Positions 43,965-57,162 of a stretch of 64,000 nucleotides of DNA are shown piece by piece. The number at the start of each line of letters is the position of its first letter. The stretch's first letter is position 1. The notes beneath the pieces are model-generated. The model did not search any database and was not told the origin of the DNA. It worked only from the letters and a program-made list of their open reading frames with translations. The stretch comes from Lampris incognitus (Eukaryota; Chordata; Actinopteri; Lampriformes; Lampridae). The stretch lies in contig NC_079212.1 in the NCBI RefSeq assembly GCF_029633865.1, forward strand, positions 64,385,597 to 64,449,596, in the 5' to 3' direction. The position numbers and the translations under genes are program-made.

Positions 43965-44299
43965 CTGGGGAGAGAACAAGATGTTGGAGCAACTCACAAA
44001 GTTTGAGCAACAGTTTTTTTCTACAGAAGAGTAGTTGGTCCCCGGGTGCTGCACAGCGGCTGCCCACTAGATACACAGATACGACTAGCTACACAGCTAG
44101 GATGGGTTGAATCAGATAGTAAATTTCATTTGTATGTATGTACAAAATGACTAATAAAGAGTATTCTATTCTGTTCTATTCTATTCTATTCTATGTGGCA
44201 GCCAGTATTAGGGAAGGTACTTTGAAATTGTAGCTTAGCTACAAGCTACTCATGATTTGAAATAGCAATGTTATACAGCAAAGCTACCCTTTTGATGAG

Positions 44300-44708
44300 A
44301 GTAACAAGATAGAAGAAGAAGAAGAAGAAGAAGAAGAAGAAGAAGAAGAAGAAGAAGAAGAAGAAGAAGAAGAAGAAGAAGAAGAAGAAAACACTTTACT
44401 TGTCATTTGTACAAACATATAATTAATGTGTTCTCTGCATTTAACCCATCCTATTGTATAGCAGCAGTGGACAGCTGCAGCACCTGGGGACCAACTCCAG
44501 TTCTTCTTTCCATTGCCTTGCTCAGGGGCACAGAGAGGAGTATTAACTCTAACATGCAAGTAGGAAACTGGAGTACCCGGAGAAAACCCACAGACACGGG
44601 GAGAACATGCAAACTCCACACAGAAAGGACCTGGGACAGCTTGGGGTTCGAACCCAGGACTTTCTTGCTGTGAGGCAACAGTGCTGACCACTGGGCCACC
44701 ATGCCCAA
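44300..44708 (-). mobile_element. DANA/V-SINE-type SINE, copy b (complete)
   Basis: The minus strand starts with a tRNA-like head (GGTGGCCCAGTGGTCAGCAC, then CCTGGGTTCGAACCCC as box B). The conserved core GTTTGCATGTTCTCCCCGTG and a 3' end TGGGTTAAATGCAGAGAACA follow. It ends in a (TTC)n tail that reads as (GAA)n on plus at 44310-44390. Confidence 0.88.
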
Positions 44709-44814
44709 GATACACAACAAGCTACAAAGAAAAGTAGCTTAGCAACACTGAAGGTACTTAATCAAAATCTATAAGGAAAATCAACTGTGACATGTCATTT
44801 TCTCCCGTAGCTAC

Positions 44815-47202
44815 TTAATGGCACATCTTATCTCATCATCAGCCGCTTCTCTGGGGTCGGGTCGTGGTGGCAGCAAGCTAAGTAGGGCACTCCAGATGTC
44901 CCTCTCCCCAGCAATGCCCTCCAGCTCCTCCCGGGGGATCCCAAGGCATTCCCAGGCCAGATTGGACATGTAGTCCCTCCAGCAATGTCTGGGTCTACCC
45001 CGGGGTCTCCTCCCAGTTGGACGTACCCAGAAAACCTCCAAAGGAAGGCGCCCAGGAGGCATCCTAATCAGATGCCCGAACCACCTCAACTGGCTCCTTT
45101 CAACGTGAAAGAGCAGTGGCTCTACTCCGAGCTCCTCACCCTATCGCTAACGCTGAGCCCAGACACTCTACAGAGGAAACTCATTTCAGCCACTTGTATC
45201 CACGATCTCACCCTTTCGGTCACTACCCAAAGCTCATGACCATAGTTGAGGGTTGGAGCAAAGATTGACTGGTGAATTGAGAGGTTTGTCTTCCGGTTCA
45301 GCTCCCACTTCACCACAATGGTCTGCTGCAACATCCGCATTACTGCAGATGCTGCACCAATCCACCTGTCAATCTCCCGCTCCATCCTACCCTCACTTGT
45401 GAACAAGACCCCGAGATACTTAATAAATTAAACTTATATCGCACTTTTCTAACACTCAAAGTCGCTTTACAATAAACGGGGTGAAACAAGACAACAGATA
45501 AAAATAACACAGACATACAGGGGTGGATGGGAAGGGGGCCTACGAGACAGAGAAGCGGCAGCCACACACAATGCCAGCAGTACTCTCCGACTTAGACAGA
45601 TACAAAAGGGGAAACTTGAACTCCTTCACTTGAGGCAACAACTCACCCCAACCCAGAGGGAACAATCCATCATTTTCCGGGAGAGAACCATGGCCTAAAA
45701 CTTGGAGGCGCTGACTCTCATCCCAGCCATTTCACACTCAGCTGCAAACTGCCCCAGCGCATGCTTGAGGTCGCGTTCTGATAAAGCCAACAAAACCCTA
45801 TCATCTGTGAAGAGCAGAGATGCAATTCCGAGGTTCCCAAAATTGAAACACTCCTCACCTTAGCTGCGCCTTGAGATCCTGTCCATGAATATCACAAACA
45901 GAATCGGAGACAAGGGGCAACCTTGGCTGAGTACTACATCCACCGGAAACGTGTTTGACTTTGTGCCGAGAATGCAAACACAGCTCTCACTTTGTTTATA
46001 CAAGGACCGAATGGCTTGTAGCAACTGTCCCGGTACCCCATACTCCCGCATTACCCCCCACAGAGTGTCCCTTGGTACACAGTCATAAGCCTTCTCCAAG
46101 TCCACAAAACACATGTAGACTGGCAGGTCAAACTACCATGCCTCCCTCAGCACTTCCGCAAGGGTAAAGAGTTGGTCTGTTGTGCCATGGCCATGACGCA
46201 ATCCGCATTGTTCCTCCTGGATCCGAGATTCGACAGTTAGTCGGAGTCTCCTTTCCAGTACCTTAGAGTAGACTTTCCCAGGGAGGCTGACCAATGTGAT
46301 GCCCTGATAACACACGTGACACTGAAGAGGCATGTCAGCCAAGACAGCCCAACAGTGTCCATAGCTTCCAGCATCTCAGGGCGAATCTCATCCACACCCG
46401 GTGCCTTGCCACCGAGGAGCTTCTTAACTACTTCAGATACCTCTGCCAGGGATATGGGTGGGGCTTCCCCTGAGTCTTCAGAGGACGTGTTAGTCGGGTT
46501 CAGGAGCTCCTCAAAGTGTTCTTTCCACCAGCCGACAACATCCCCAGTCCAGTTCAGCAGTTCCCCTCCCGGCTGAACACAGCCTGAGTCAGGCCCTGCC
46601 TCCCCTCCCTGAGTCATGGGATGGTTTGCCAGAACTTCCTTGAGGCCAACCGAAAGTCCTCCTCCATAGCCTCACCAAATTTCTCCCACACTAAGTTTTT
46701 GCTTCCACGACTGCAAAGCCGCAGCCCTTCTGGACTCCCAGTACCTGTCTGCTGCTTCATGAGACCCCTGGGCCAACCAAGACTGAAAGGCCTCCTTCTT
46801 CAGCCTGACAGCTTCCCTCACTGCCGGTGTCCACCAGTGGGTTCTTAGGTTGCCACCACGACAGGTATCGATGACCTTATGACCACAGGTCCTACTTGCC
46901 ATATCTGCAATAGAAGCTTTAAACATGTCCCACTCAGACTCCATGTCCCCAGCCTCCCTCGGGATACATGAGAACTTCTGGAGGTGGGAGTTGAAGACTT
47001 CATGGACAGGGGGCTCCACCAGACGTTCCCAGTTCACCCTCACTACACATTTTGGTTTGCCAGGTCTTTCCGGCAGCCTTTCCTGCCATCTGATCCAACT
47101 CACCACCAGGTGGTGATCAGTTGACAGCTCTGCTCCTTTCTTCACCGGAGTGTCCAAAACAAATGGCTGCAGATCTGATGATATGACCACAAAGTCTATC
47201 AT
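44815..47202 (-). mobile_element. RTE-like LINE, decayed
   Basis: Minus-strand order: endonuclease C-terminus and linker 46672-47202 (MIDFVVISSDLQPFVLDT; TDHHLVVSWIRW), then RT 45860-46617 (LGGKAPGVDEIRPEML; EEQCGLRHGHGTTDQLF; CFVDLEKAYDCVPRDTLW; LSQGCPLSPILFVIFMDRIS). The C-terminal zinc/basic region is at 44811-45406 (FTSEGRMEREIDRWIGAAS; MRWFGHLIRMPPGRLP; GRRPRGRPRHCWRDY). Multiple frame breaks occur and the ADD box is lost. A roughly 190-bp SINE/LINE tail is inserted at 45418-45607. RTE-like is my best assignment; the clade is uncertain. Confidence 0.82.
45418..45607 (-). mobile_element. Short 3' tail of an L2-type LINE/SINE, inserted in the RTE-like LINE
   Basis: The minus strand ends with TTGTAAAGCGACTTTGAGTG, AGAAAAGTGCGATATAAGTT and TAATTTATTA, a tail shared by many fish L2-type LINEs and their SINEs. 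AGATAC occurs on both sides (near 45412 and 45609). It interrupts the host LINE at the KYLGVLFTSEG codons. Confidence 0.75.
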
Positions 47203-49180
47203 TGATCTTCAGCCTTAGGAAATGTGCTCAGTACGACCTCGCCATCATTCATGCTCTGTTTCATCAGAAAAATAAATTTAAGATGTCTTGGAGACACCCA
47301 CGCTTCAAACAGTGCCATCTCCTTGACTATGTCATTGTATGAACAAGGGACCATCGTGATGTGAACATCAAGAGGGCCATGATTAATGCAGATGACTGCT
47401 GGACAGATCATCACCTCATCTGCTCCACGATGTCCATTAAACTCAAGAGGAAGAGGATGGTTCAAAAGAGGCAGATCCAACTAAGACTGAACCATGAAAG
47501 TCTGAATGAAACTGCCACCCAGCAGCGACTTCAGGCCTCTCTTGGGGAAACCCTCCAAAAGGAATACCCTGATAACATTAAGAAGCACTGGAGCCTGCTC
47601 AGGTCCACCATCCTCGACACATGCAAAACCACCCTTGGGTACAAGTCCAGAAAACAGCAGGACTGGTTTGATGAGACTGACACAGAGATAGAGCAGCTCA
47701 TCTCCAAGAAAAGGAAAGCTTTACGTGCCTGGCAAAATGATGTAACCTGCAAGGCTAAATGAGTGGCTCACTCCAGAGCCAAGGCAGACATCCAGCGATT
47801 GGTAAGGGAGCTTAAGAACGCTTGGTGGACAGAAAAGGCTCTAGAAGTCCAGTGACTGGCAGACTCGGGTGACAACAGACACTCTATGGTCCAAGCAACC
47901 GCGGTTTAAACCCCCTGTACTCAAAGGACGGACAGGAGCTGCTGAAGGACAACGATACCATTAACGCCTGATGGAAGGAGCACTTCCAGGAACTCAACTG
48001 CAACAGCACAGCTGAACTAAACATTTGCCAGCAACATTCCCTAGTCCCATCAGAGAAGACATTGGGGAACCTCCCACCATGACAGAGGTTCAAGATGCAA
48101 TCAGAAGCCTTAAGAACAAGGCTGCTGGTCCAGATGGGATCTCAGCTGAAATCTTAAAGGAAGGCAGACCAGAGCTCCTGTACCACATCCACACCCTCCT
48201 CCTCAAGGCCTGGGAAAAAGAAGAACTTCCCTCGGAGCTCAGGGATGCTCTAATGGTAGCCATATTCAAGAAAGGTGACAAGGCAGAAAATGGAAATTAC
48301 AGGGGCATCCCACTCCTGTCAACAACAGGCAAAGTCCTCGCTCGCACCCTTGCAAACTGACTGCTTCCACTAGCTGAGGAAGTAGTCACAGAATTTCAGT
48401 GTGGCTTCCGCCCATCCAGAGGTACAGCAGATATAATATTTACAGCATGCCAACTCCAGGAAAAATGCAGTGAACAAAGGCAGCATTTGTACATGGCTTT
48501 CATAGACCTGACAAAGGCCTTTGACTGAGTAGACCACCAGGCTCTGTGGAGCATACTATCAAGATACTGCCCTGACAAATACATCGGAATATTGAGGTTT
48601 CTACATGATGGAATGTCATTCACAGTGCTCAGCAACAGCAGCTCTGAGTCAGAGCCCTTCAATGTGGAAACAGGGGTCAAACAGGGATGCAGCATCGCAC
48701 ACAGCCTGTTTGCCATCTTTATTGCTGCCATACTCCACCTCATTGGCAAAGAGCTACGGCGGGGAATCCCAATCCCATACAGAACTGTCGGCAGGCTCTT
48801 CAACCTTAATAGGTTCAAGGCTAAGAGCAAAGTCATCAACACCATCATGGAGCTTCAGTATGCAAATGACAACACCATCACCGCATACTTTGCATATGAC
48901 CTCCAGGACATCCTGAATGCCTTTGCCAAGGCACAGAGCCCTGCATGGTCTAGCATTAAACATCAAGAAGACCCACGTACTATATCAACCTCCACTTCCA
49001 CCTAACCAGCCATCTACCCAGTGGACAACAAAATTCTTGAAAACGTTGATCACTTCCCCTACCTCGGAAGCCTTCGCTCCACAAAAGCTGACATCAAGTC
49101 TGAGGTCAACCATCACCTGAATTGTGCCAGTGGCACGTATGCCAGACTCAGGAAAAGAGTCTTTGTAGACCGAGATCAGT
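47203..49180 (+). mobile_element. Non-LTR retrotransposon (plus strand), 5'-truncated and decayed
   Basis: Starts in the endonuclease (MSWRHPRFKQCHLLDYVIV, then DDCWTDHHLICSTMSIKLK) directly where the opposite-strand RTE-like LINE begins. Linker 47361-47762 leads to RT at 48025-48960: IRSLKNKAAGPDGISAEIL, NYRGIPLLSTTGKVLARTL, FQCGFRPSRGTADIIFTACQ, LYMAFIDLTKAFD with a stop just after it, and VETGVKQGCSIAHSLFAIFI. The catalytic Y-A-D-D box reads YANDNT. Clade not assigned. Confidence 0.82.
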
Positions 49181-49184
49181 CACT

Positions 49185-49238
49185 GGGCGGCAGGTGGTGA
49201 GACACCCTGGACAAGCTGCCAGGCCATCACACAGGGCC

Positions 49239-49325
<87 letters not shown>

Positions 49326-49330
49326 TCACC
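49185..49330. repeat. Fish interspersed repeat fragment with (CA)n
   Basis: GGCGGCAGGTGGTGAGACAC and CCTGGACAAGCTGCCAGGCC followed by about 42 CA dinucleotides and CACCCCTAGGGACAGTTTA. The same non-microsatellite parts occur at 49990-50100. Confidence 0.8.
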
Positions 49331-49387
49331 CCTAGGGACAGTTTAGTGGCGATGAAGATATACCAAAATCTAATAATAGAGACTTAC

Positions 49388-49480
49388 CACCAATGTTATG
49401 TAGAGTTATAACGACACCAGCAAGTATCTTTCCTGGATGTCCAAAAGCACGAAGACCAAGCTGCTCATAGGCACGGATAC
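49388..49480 (-). CDS. slc38a5: SLC38 transporter exon
   Basis: Acceptor AACTGTGTAG and donor GGTG/GTAAGT. Encodes IRAYEQLGLRAFGHPGKILA and GVVITLHNIG. The GIRAYEQLG-RAFG-PGK motif is typical of SLC38A3/A5. Two leading bases complete Gly and one trailing base begins Ala. Confidence 0.94.
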
Positions 49481-49711
49481 CTACACAGTTCAATACAATA
49501 AAAACAAAACAAAAACAAAACAAAAAAAAACAAAATAAAAGTTTTCTTACTGGAAGTGGACATTTGGACATCTATGCAAGGAGGACAATCATATTTGATA
49601 TATTTGAGAGAAGTGCTCTATCTCTTGCCTCCTACACAATAATGTGCCAATCTTAAAAATGCTGTATACTGTGGACTGCTTGAGGTGACAGCTTTTTGCA
49701 GCATAGCTTAC

Positions 49712-49785
49712 CCACAATGCCAGCACTGCGCAGCAGGAGGTGAACAGAGTAACTGGACAGACAAGCTATACATGTCAGCAGGATC
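49712..49785 (-). CDS. slc38a5: SLC38 transporter exon
   Basis: Acceptor GTCCTCTCTAG and donor GTGG/GTAAGC, 74 bp. Encodes ILLTCIACLSSYSVHLLLRS and AGIV, corresponding to TM2 and the SSYSVHLLL motif. Confidence 0.92.
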
Positions 49786-49914
49786 CTAGAGAGGACAGAA
49801 AACCAAGAGATTCTGAAACACGAGGACATAATTACTGTCGTATGCGCCTGTCTGTCCTGCAGTTTATGTATATTTCACACGGAAGTGTGTTAAGATGTAA
49901 TAAAACAATTTTAT

Positions 49915-50120
49915 CTTCCATCCATCCATCATCCGAACCTCTTATCCTGCTCTTAGGGTCGCGGGGATGCTGGAGCCTATCCCAGCAGCCATTGGGCGGC
50001 AGGTGGGGAGACACCCTGGACAGGCCGCCAGGCCATCACACAGGACCCCCCCCCCCCCACACACACACACACACCTAGGGACAATTCAGTACGGCCAATC
50101 ACTTCATCTGCCGCAGTTCC
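49915..50120 (+). repeat. Fish interspersed repeat (CCATCCATCC...GGGTCGCGGGGATGC type)
   Basis: Starts TCCATCCATCCATCATCCGA, then CTTATCCTGCTCTTAGGGTC, GGGGATGCTGGAGCCTATCC, GAGACACCCTGGACAGGCCG, a C tract with a short (CA)n, and CTAGGGACAATTCAGTACGG. This is a widespread teleost dispersed repeat; its class is uncertain to me. Confidence 0.8.
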
Positions 50121-50149
50121 AACTCCTCCGGGCGGACCGCCAAACAGAG

Positions 50150-50830
50150 CTAAAAAAAAAATACGGGTTGGTGGCATATGCTTCTACATAAGCGATGGTT
50201 GGTGTACGGATGTCACAGAGTTGAAGAGGTCATACAGCCCTCACTTAGAGACCTTTCTCATTGACTGTAAACCATTCTATTCACCACGGGAATCTTCATC
50301 ATGTATTCTGGTGGGTGTCTATACCCACCCAGACCTGTGGTAAAGAGGTGTTAAAACACCTGCTGACCAAATTACAAACATGGAGCATAAAAATATCCAG
50401 ACTCCCTACTCACTATCCCTGGGGATTTTAACAGAGCAAACCTCAGCCACGACCTACCAAAATACAGACAGCATGTTAAATGTCCCACCAGGGACAAAAA
50501 CACTCTGGATCATTGCTGCACAATGTTAAAGGACGCCTATCACTCTGTCCCCCGTGCAGCCCTGGACCTCTGATCACTGTCTGATTCATCTCATCCCAAC
50601 CTACAGGCAGAGACTAAAATCTGCGAAACCTGTGGCTAAAACTGAGGAAATTGACCAATGAGTCAGAACTGGAGCTCCAGGCCTGCCTCGACTGGACTTA
50701 CCGGAGTGTTTCTGAGGCTGCATCTACAGACCTGGACAAACTTACTGACACTGTGACATCTTACATCAGCTTTAGTGAGGACGTGTGTGCCCACCAAAAC
50801 TTTCTGTAACTTCAGCAACAACAAGGTTGA
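50150..50830 (+). pseudogene. LINE endonuclease fragment
   Basis: Plus-strand translation with stops gives SYSPHLETFLIDCKPFYSPR, a GDFNRANLSHDLPKYRQHV segment, then KCPTRDKNTLDHCCTMLKDA and YHSVPRAAL before degrading. The GDFN...TLDHCC...YHSVPRAALGLSDH order is the endonuclease of a CR1/Rex1-type LINE. No RT follows; the insertion ends in unique intron. Confidence 0.8.
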
Positions 50831-52314
50831 TTTTTTAAGGGTGTGATAGAGCAGTTCCTAGGGCCATATACTATAGTCTTTATAGAGTTGCAGAATTTGT
50901 GCATATCATTACTGTCAGCATATGGCTGAATCTCGCGAGCGTTGTTCATCCACCATGTATATTTTGCAGAGTGCGCAAAGTTGTTTGTACCTCCTTACGT
51001 GCTTTGTTCCACTGCTGTTGAAAGATGGCAGATGCAGGGCAGTTGAGAGTAGCCCTGTGTGCCCTACGCATGGTTTCCAGCAGGGATGTGATGATGTCAG
51101 AGTTCTCGTCGAACCAGTCCTGATGTTTTCTAGCTCTCTAGCCTATAGAGTCGACTGAAGCTTGACGCAGCAATGAGGTGAGGAAGATCTGTGATCCGTG
51201 GAATTGTCAGAACCCAGAATGGCCTGAAACTCTAGTGCCATCGTGCCTACAGAGTGACGGAACTCATTCAATACACATTATCAGATAGGAACAGTGTGTT
51301 TCAACTTCTCTTCTTTCATGGATCTATGACGCAGCACTTATGAGAGTGCGATGCTCTAGGTTTCTGTAGTGGCTGATGTTTTGTGGCACACTGGTATGAC
51401 CTTGCAAAACATACAGCACAGTTATGGTAATGCCATTCATAGTACACATGTCGACTTAAGGAAAAATATGCATGCATTCGTTCAAGCCATTGAATATAGA
51501 GAAATTTTTAAAAAATCTGCAAAATTAATGGAAATGTTATTCTGTATGAACACAGCCAGCAGGTGGCATATGTATGAAACTGCATGAAAGAGATACATTC
51601 GTGCTGTTTCTGAGCACATTTTAACACGGGTGGTTTGAATTACAACCGAAAGGTAGGTGTGGTCTTATGATTTCATAGCTATTGACTACTGAAATTCAGG
51701 GTGGTCGTGTGGGTGTGGCTGGGTGGGCTAAACATGGGGGCTAAACCGCTTGCCGTAGAAAAATGAGAAACGAGAAAAAAAATGGTGAGGGACGAGACCA
51801 CCGGAAGCAGCTTTGACAGTAGAAGTTGACTACTCGCCTCACGAATATGTTGCCCCCGAAAGGAGGCGTCTCCGCTTTTATAGCGTCCCGCTACGGACAC
51901 GCCCTCTATGCTAATTTAATTCGTGACGCGGCAAGTTACCACATGTTCGCCAACCGGAAATCAGTTACTCGACCGCAGATGTCTCTCGTCTAGCCATAAA
52001 TGTGATTTTAGGGCTACCATTTGTCTCATCGATCACATCCACACTCCTTACATCGACTAACAACAGGACACGTCGGGTTTTGATGCAAGTATCTCTTTAA
52101 CTGCTTTCCCTCCCAACTGTAATTCACATCTATCCCTGTAGAACGAGGCTGTCAACATTTTTCAGAGGGAGGACGGGTTCAGCTCTTGGGGAGGAACTAT
52201 TTACAACCCTAGAACACCGCTTTGAGCTGAATACACACACAAAAAAGCAAGTGTGTGTAAATGTGTTCATGTGTTAATGTGTGTTAAATTTGTCACTTCT
52301 CTCATGCTGTTGCC
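50831..52314. other. Intron sequence, no gene recognised
   Basis: About 1.5 kb of mixed-composition intron. The segment 51700-52100 is less AT-rich than its surroundings and contains GTCCCGCTACGGACACGCCC. I see no SLC38 exon and no known transposon end. Confidence 0.5.
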
Positions 52315-55300
52315 AAGATACAAAGCAACACTAACCATATCACATGAGACATGGTTATTACTCCTTCTCAAAGAGTCATAACCATATCACATGAGACATG
52401 GTCATAACCATATCACATGAGACATGGTTATTACTCCTTCTCAAAGAGTCATAACCATATCCCATGAGACATGGTTATTACTCCTTCTCAAAGAGTCATA
52501 ACCATATCACATGAGACATGGTTATTAGTCCTTCTCAAAGAGTCATAACCCTATCACATGAGACATGGTCATAACCATATCACATGAGACATGGTTATTA
52601 TCCCTTCTCAAAGAGTCATAACCATATCACACGAGACATGGTTATTACTCCTTCTCAAAGAGTCATAACAATATCACATGAGACATGGTCATAACCATAT
52701 CACATGAGATATGGTTATTACTCCTTCTCAAAGAGTCATAACCATATCACATGAGACATGGTTATTACCCCTTCTCAAAGAGTCATAACCATATCACATG
52801 AGACATGGTTATTACTCCTTCCCAAAGAGTCATAACCATATCCCATGAGACATGGTTATTACTCCTTCTCAAAGAGTCATAACCATATCACATGAGACAT
52901 GGTTATTACTCCTTCTCAAAGAGTCATAACCCTATCACATGAGACATGGTCATAACCATATCACATGAGACATGGTTATTATCCCTTCTCAAAGAGTCAT
53001 AACCATATCACGTGAGACATGGTTATTACTCCTTCTCAAAGAGTCATAACCATATCACATGAGACATGGTCATAACCATATCACATGAGATATGGTTATT
53101 ACTCCTTCTCAAAGAGTCATAACCATATCACATGAGACATGGTTATTACTCCTTCCCAAAGAGTCATAACCATATCACATGAGACATGGTTATTACTCCT
53201 TCTCAAAGAGTCATAACCATATCACATGAGACATGGTTGTTACTCCTTCTCAAAGAGTCATAACAATATCACATGAGACATGGTTATGACTCCTTCTCAA
53301 AGAGTCATAACCATATCACATGAGACATGGTTATTACTCCTTCTCAAAGAATCATAACCATATCACACGAGACATGGTTATTACTCCTTCGCAAAGAGCC
53401 ATAACAATATCACATGAGACATGGTTATTAATCCTTCTCAAAGAGTCATAACCATATCACATGAGCCATGGTTATTACTCCTTTTCAAAGAGTCATAACC
53501 ATATCACATGAGACATGGTTATTACTCCTTCTCAAAGAGTCATAACCATATAACATGAGACATGGTTATTACTCCTTCTCAAAGAGTCATAACCATAACA
53601 CATGAGACATGGTCATAACCATATCACATGAGACATGGTTATTACCCCTTCTCAAAGAGTCATAACCATATCACATGAGACATGGTTATTACTCCTTCTC
53701 AAAGAGTCATAACCTCTGACATGAGACATGGTTATTACTCCTTCTCAAAGAGTCATAACCATATGACATGAGAGATGGTTGTTACTCCTTCTCAAAGGGT
53801 CATAACAATATCACATGAGACATGGTTATTACTCCTTATCAAAGAGTCATAACCACATCACATGAGACATGGTTATTACTGTTCTCAAAGAGTCATACCC
53901 ATATCCCGTGAGACATGGGTGTTACTCCTTCTCAAAGAGTCATAACCATATCACGTGAGACATGGTTATTACTCCTTCTCAAAGAGTCATAACCATATCA
54001 CATGAGACATGGTCATAACCATATCACATGAGATATGGTTATTACTCCTTCTCAAAGAGTCATAACCATATCACATGAGACATGGTTATTACCCCTTCTC
54101 AAAGAGTCATAACCATATCACATGAGACATGGTTATTACTCCTTCTCAAAGAGTCATAACCATATCACATGAGACATGGTTGTTACTCCTTCTCAAAGAG
54201 TCATAACAATATCACATGAGACATGGTTATTACTCCTTCTCAAAGAGTCATAACCATATCACATGAGACATGGTTATTACTCCTTCTCAAAGAATCATAA
54301 CCATATCACACGAGACATGGTTATTACTCCTTCTCAAAGAGCCATAACAATATCACATGAGACATGGTTATTAATCCTTCTCAAAGAGTCATAACCATAT
54401 CACATGAGCCATGGTTATTACTCCTTTTCAAAGAGTCATAACCATATCACATGAGACATGGTTATTACTCCTTCTCAAAGAGTCATAACCATATAACATG
54501 AGACATGGTTATTACTCCTTCTCAAAGAGTCATAACCATAACACATGAGACATGGTCATAACCATATCACATGAGACATGGTTATTACCCCTTCTCAAAG
54601 AGTCATAACCATATCACATGAGACATGGTTATTACTCCTTCTCAAAGAGTCATAACCTATGACATGAGACATGGTTATTACTCCTTCTCAAAGAGTCATA
54701 CCCATATCCCGTGAGACATGGGTGTTACTCCTTCTCAAAGAGTCATAACCATATCACGTGAGACATGGTTATTACTCCTTCTCAAAGAGTCATAACCATA
54801 TCACATGAGACATGGTTATTACTCCTTCTCAAAGAGTCATAACCATATCACATGAGCCATGGTTATTACTCCTTCTCAAAGAGTCATAACCATATCACAT
54901 GAGACATGGTTATTACTCCTTCTCAAAGAGTCATAACCATATCACATGAGGCATGGCTGTTACCCCTTCTCAAAGAGTCATAACCATATCACATGAGACA
55001 TGGTTATTACTCCTTCTCAAAGAATCATAACCATATCACACGAGACATGGTTATTACTCCTTCTCAAAGAGCCATAACAATATCACATGAGACATGGTTA
55101 TTAATCCTTCTCAAAGAGTCATAACCATATCACATGAGCTATGGTTATTACTCCTTTTCAAAGAGTCATAACCATATCACATGAGACATGGTTATTACTC
55201 CTTCTCAAAGAGTCATAACCATATAACATGAGACATGGTTATTACTCCTTCTCAAAGAGTCATAACCATAACACATGAGACATGGTTGTTACTCCTTCTC

Positions 55301-55450
55301 AAAGAGTCATAACCATATCACATGATACATGGTTATTACTGTTCTCAAAGAGTCATAACCATATCATATGAGACATAGTTATTAATCCTTCTCAAAGAGG
55401 CGTAACCATATCACATGAGACATGGTTGTTACTCCTTCTAAAAGATTCAT
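52315..55450. repeat. 47-bp minisatellite, about 3.1 kb
   Basis: About 66 tandem copies of a 47-bp unit: CATAACCATATCACATGAGA, then CATGGTTATTACTCCTTCTC and AAAGAGT. Short deleted units also occur. Each unit holds an 8-bp inverted repeat ATAACCAT / ATGGTTAT with a 12-base loop. Larger blocks are duplicated: a variant CACACGAGACATGG unit recurs at 53363, 54306 and 55036, offsets of 943 and 730 bases. Confidence 0.97.
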
Positions 55451-55460
55451 AATCCATAGC

Positions 55461-55863
55461 TCTGCTAGCACACTCTTCTTCTTCTTCTTTCCCCCTTCCC
55501 CTCCTCCTCCATCTTTTTCGTCTGCTTGCGTTAGGAGTCACCACAGCAGATCATCCATTTCCATCTCTTCCTGTCCTCTGCATCTTCCTCTGTCACACCA
55601 GCCACCTGCATGTCCTACCTCACCACATCCATAAGCCTCCTCTTTGGTCTTCCTCTTTTCCTCTTCCCTGGTAGGGTCATCTTGCTCCTACTGACTTTCA
55701 TTCCTCTTCTCTCCAGTGCATACCTCCACCTCTCCAGGCTCTCCTCAACCTGCACCCTACTCTCACTACAGATCACAATGTCATCCGCAAACATTATAGT
55801 CCACGGAAACTCTTGCCTGATCTCGTCCGTCAACCTGTCCATCACCATTGCACGTGGTATCTG
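55461..55863 (-). pseudogene. RTE-type LINE fragment, 3' half
   Basis: Minus-strand frame 55615-55848 reads MVMDRLTDEIRQEFPWTIMF, ADDIVICSESRVQVEESLER, then WRYALERRGMKVSRSKMTLP fused directly to GKRKRGRPKRRLMDVV. The catalytic FADD box is intact, but the normally long segment between the RT palm and the basic C-terminus has been deleted. It is separated from its 5' partner (57163-57335) by a 1.3-kb insertion. Confidence 0.85.
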
Positions 55864-57162
55864 CAGGTTTCAGTAAGTTAAATTTAAGACTTTTTAAGAA
55901 CTTTTTAATGCCGCTTGGAACTGAATTTAAGACCAAGATCTACAACAAAATATATACATATGGTTGGTAAGACCTAACGCCCAACAGCTGAATATTTAAA
56001 CATTTGATTCGCGCGAGTGCAGTTTTATCGAAATGGTTAAACAAATGTATGTTTTGTGACACGTTGATGTTGTAACCGCATTTCTTGACGTTCAGACCGA
56101 ATATTTAAACATTTGATTCGCGGAATTTCGCGCGATTGCAATCAGATAAGCTGAAGTCCTCCTCAATGTTGAAAAAGCTGCCAGAAACTATACGCTGCTG
56201 TGATTGGTTGGTTCGATGAGCATTTGATGACAAAACAACGAATCACAGCAGAGCGCTCAGCGGAGGTCCCTCCCCCCTTCCGCCAGACGATCCATTCTAG
56301 CGTCAACTTTTCTTCTTCTCTCGGCTGCCATTTTGTGATAACTTAGTTAGCATTTGTCCGCCAAATTCTATATAGGCTATACCATTTAGCAATTAACCGC
56401 TCAGTAAAACGAACATCGGTATTCTTTTCGATAACTAGTGACATTAATATTACCTACAACCGTGAGTTGCAGGTAATATTGCCATGGTATCGCATCATCC
56501 AGGTCATTTATTTGTCTATGGGGATACATATTTGTTTTAATTACAGGGAATAGCATGCTATAGCTAACAGGTGCGCCTGATACGAACCTGGAATTCATGA
56601 AAATAGCATGTGGTGGAATGAATATGTACCGTGTAAGTGTCAAATATTATCTTATGTCAGTTTAGGTGTTCAATAAATTTTTCGTTCGTTTTAAAAGGCG
56701 TTATTTTATTATTTTTGCGGAGCTGCCGGAACGTGACTTACCACTGCTCAGAATTTCCATCTCTGCTGTGGATTTCCGGTTTCCAGAGGCTTCTGTAAGC
56801 GATTCTATCTGACCAATAGACGTCGCTGGCTGAACACATTTATGTATTTCACCATAGAACGGTCTATTTACAACCTCACATTAGCTGCAGCGAAAAAAGC
56901 AGCCAACTCTGGTCACGACTGCAAGTAGTTACCAGAACGATTCGCGCTCTGCACGCAACCCAAGCTACATTCATCTTTGCACAACACAAACGAAGAAGAA
57001 GAAATATTCCTCTCCCGGACAGTTCTTTTTTAAGACCTTTCAGTAATGATTTTTATACCATTTTCCGACATTTTTAATGAATTTAAGACATTTTAAGGCC
57101 TTTAATTTAGATACATGAATTTAAGACTTTTTAAGACTTTTTAAGGATCCGCGGACACCCTG
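55864..57162. mobile_element. hAT-like non-autonomous DNA element (tentative)
   Basis: 1299 bp with imperfect inverted ends: CAGGTTTCAGTAAG on the left, and CAGGGTGTCCGCGGATCC as the reverse complement of the right end. TTTAAGACTTTTTAAG motifs lie close to both ends. The interior has a duplicated GAATATTTAAACATTTGATT block (near 55990 and 56099) and no transposase. I could not find a clear target duplication. The CAGGG-TCCGCGG-TCCTTAAAAAG end recalls hAT elements of fish; class is an inference. Confidence 0.6.
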
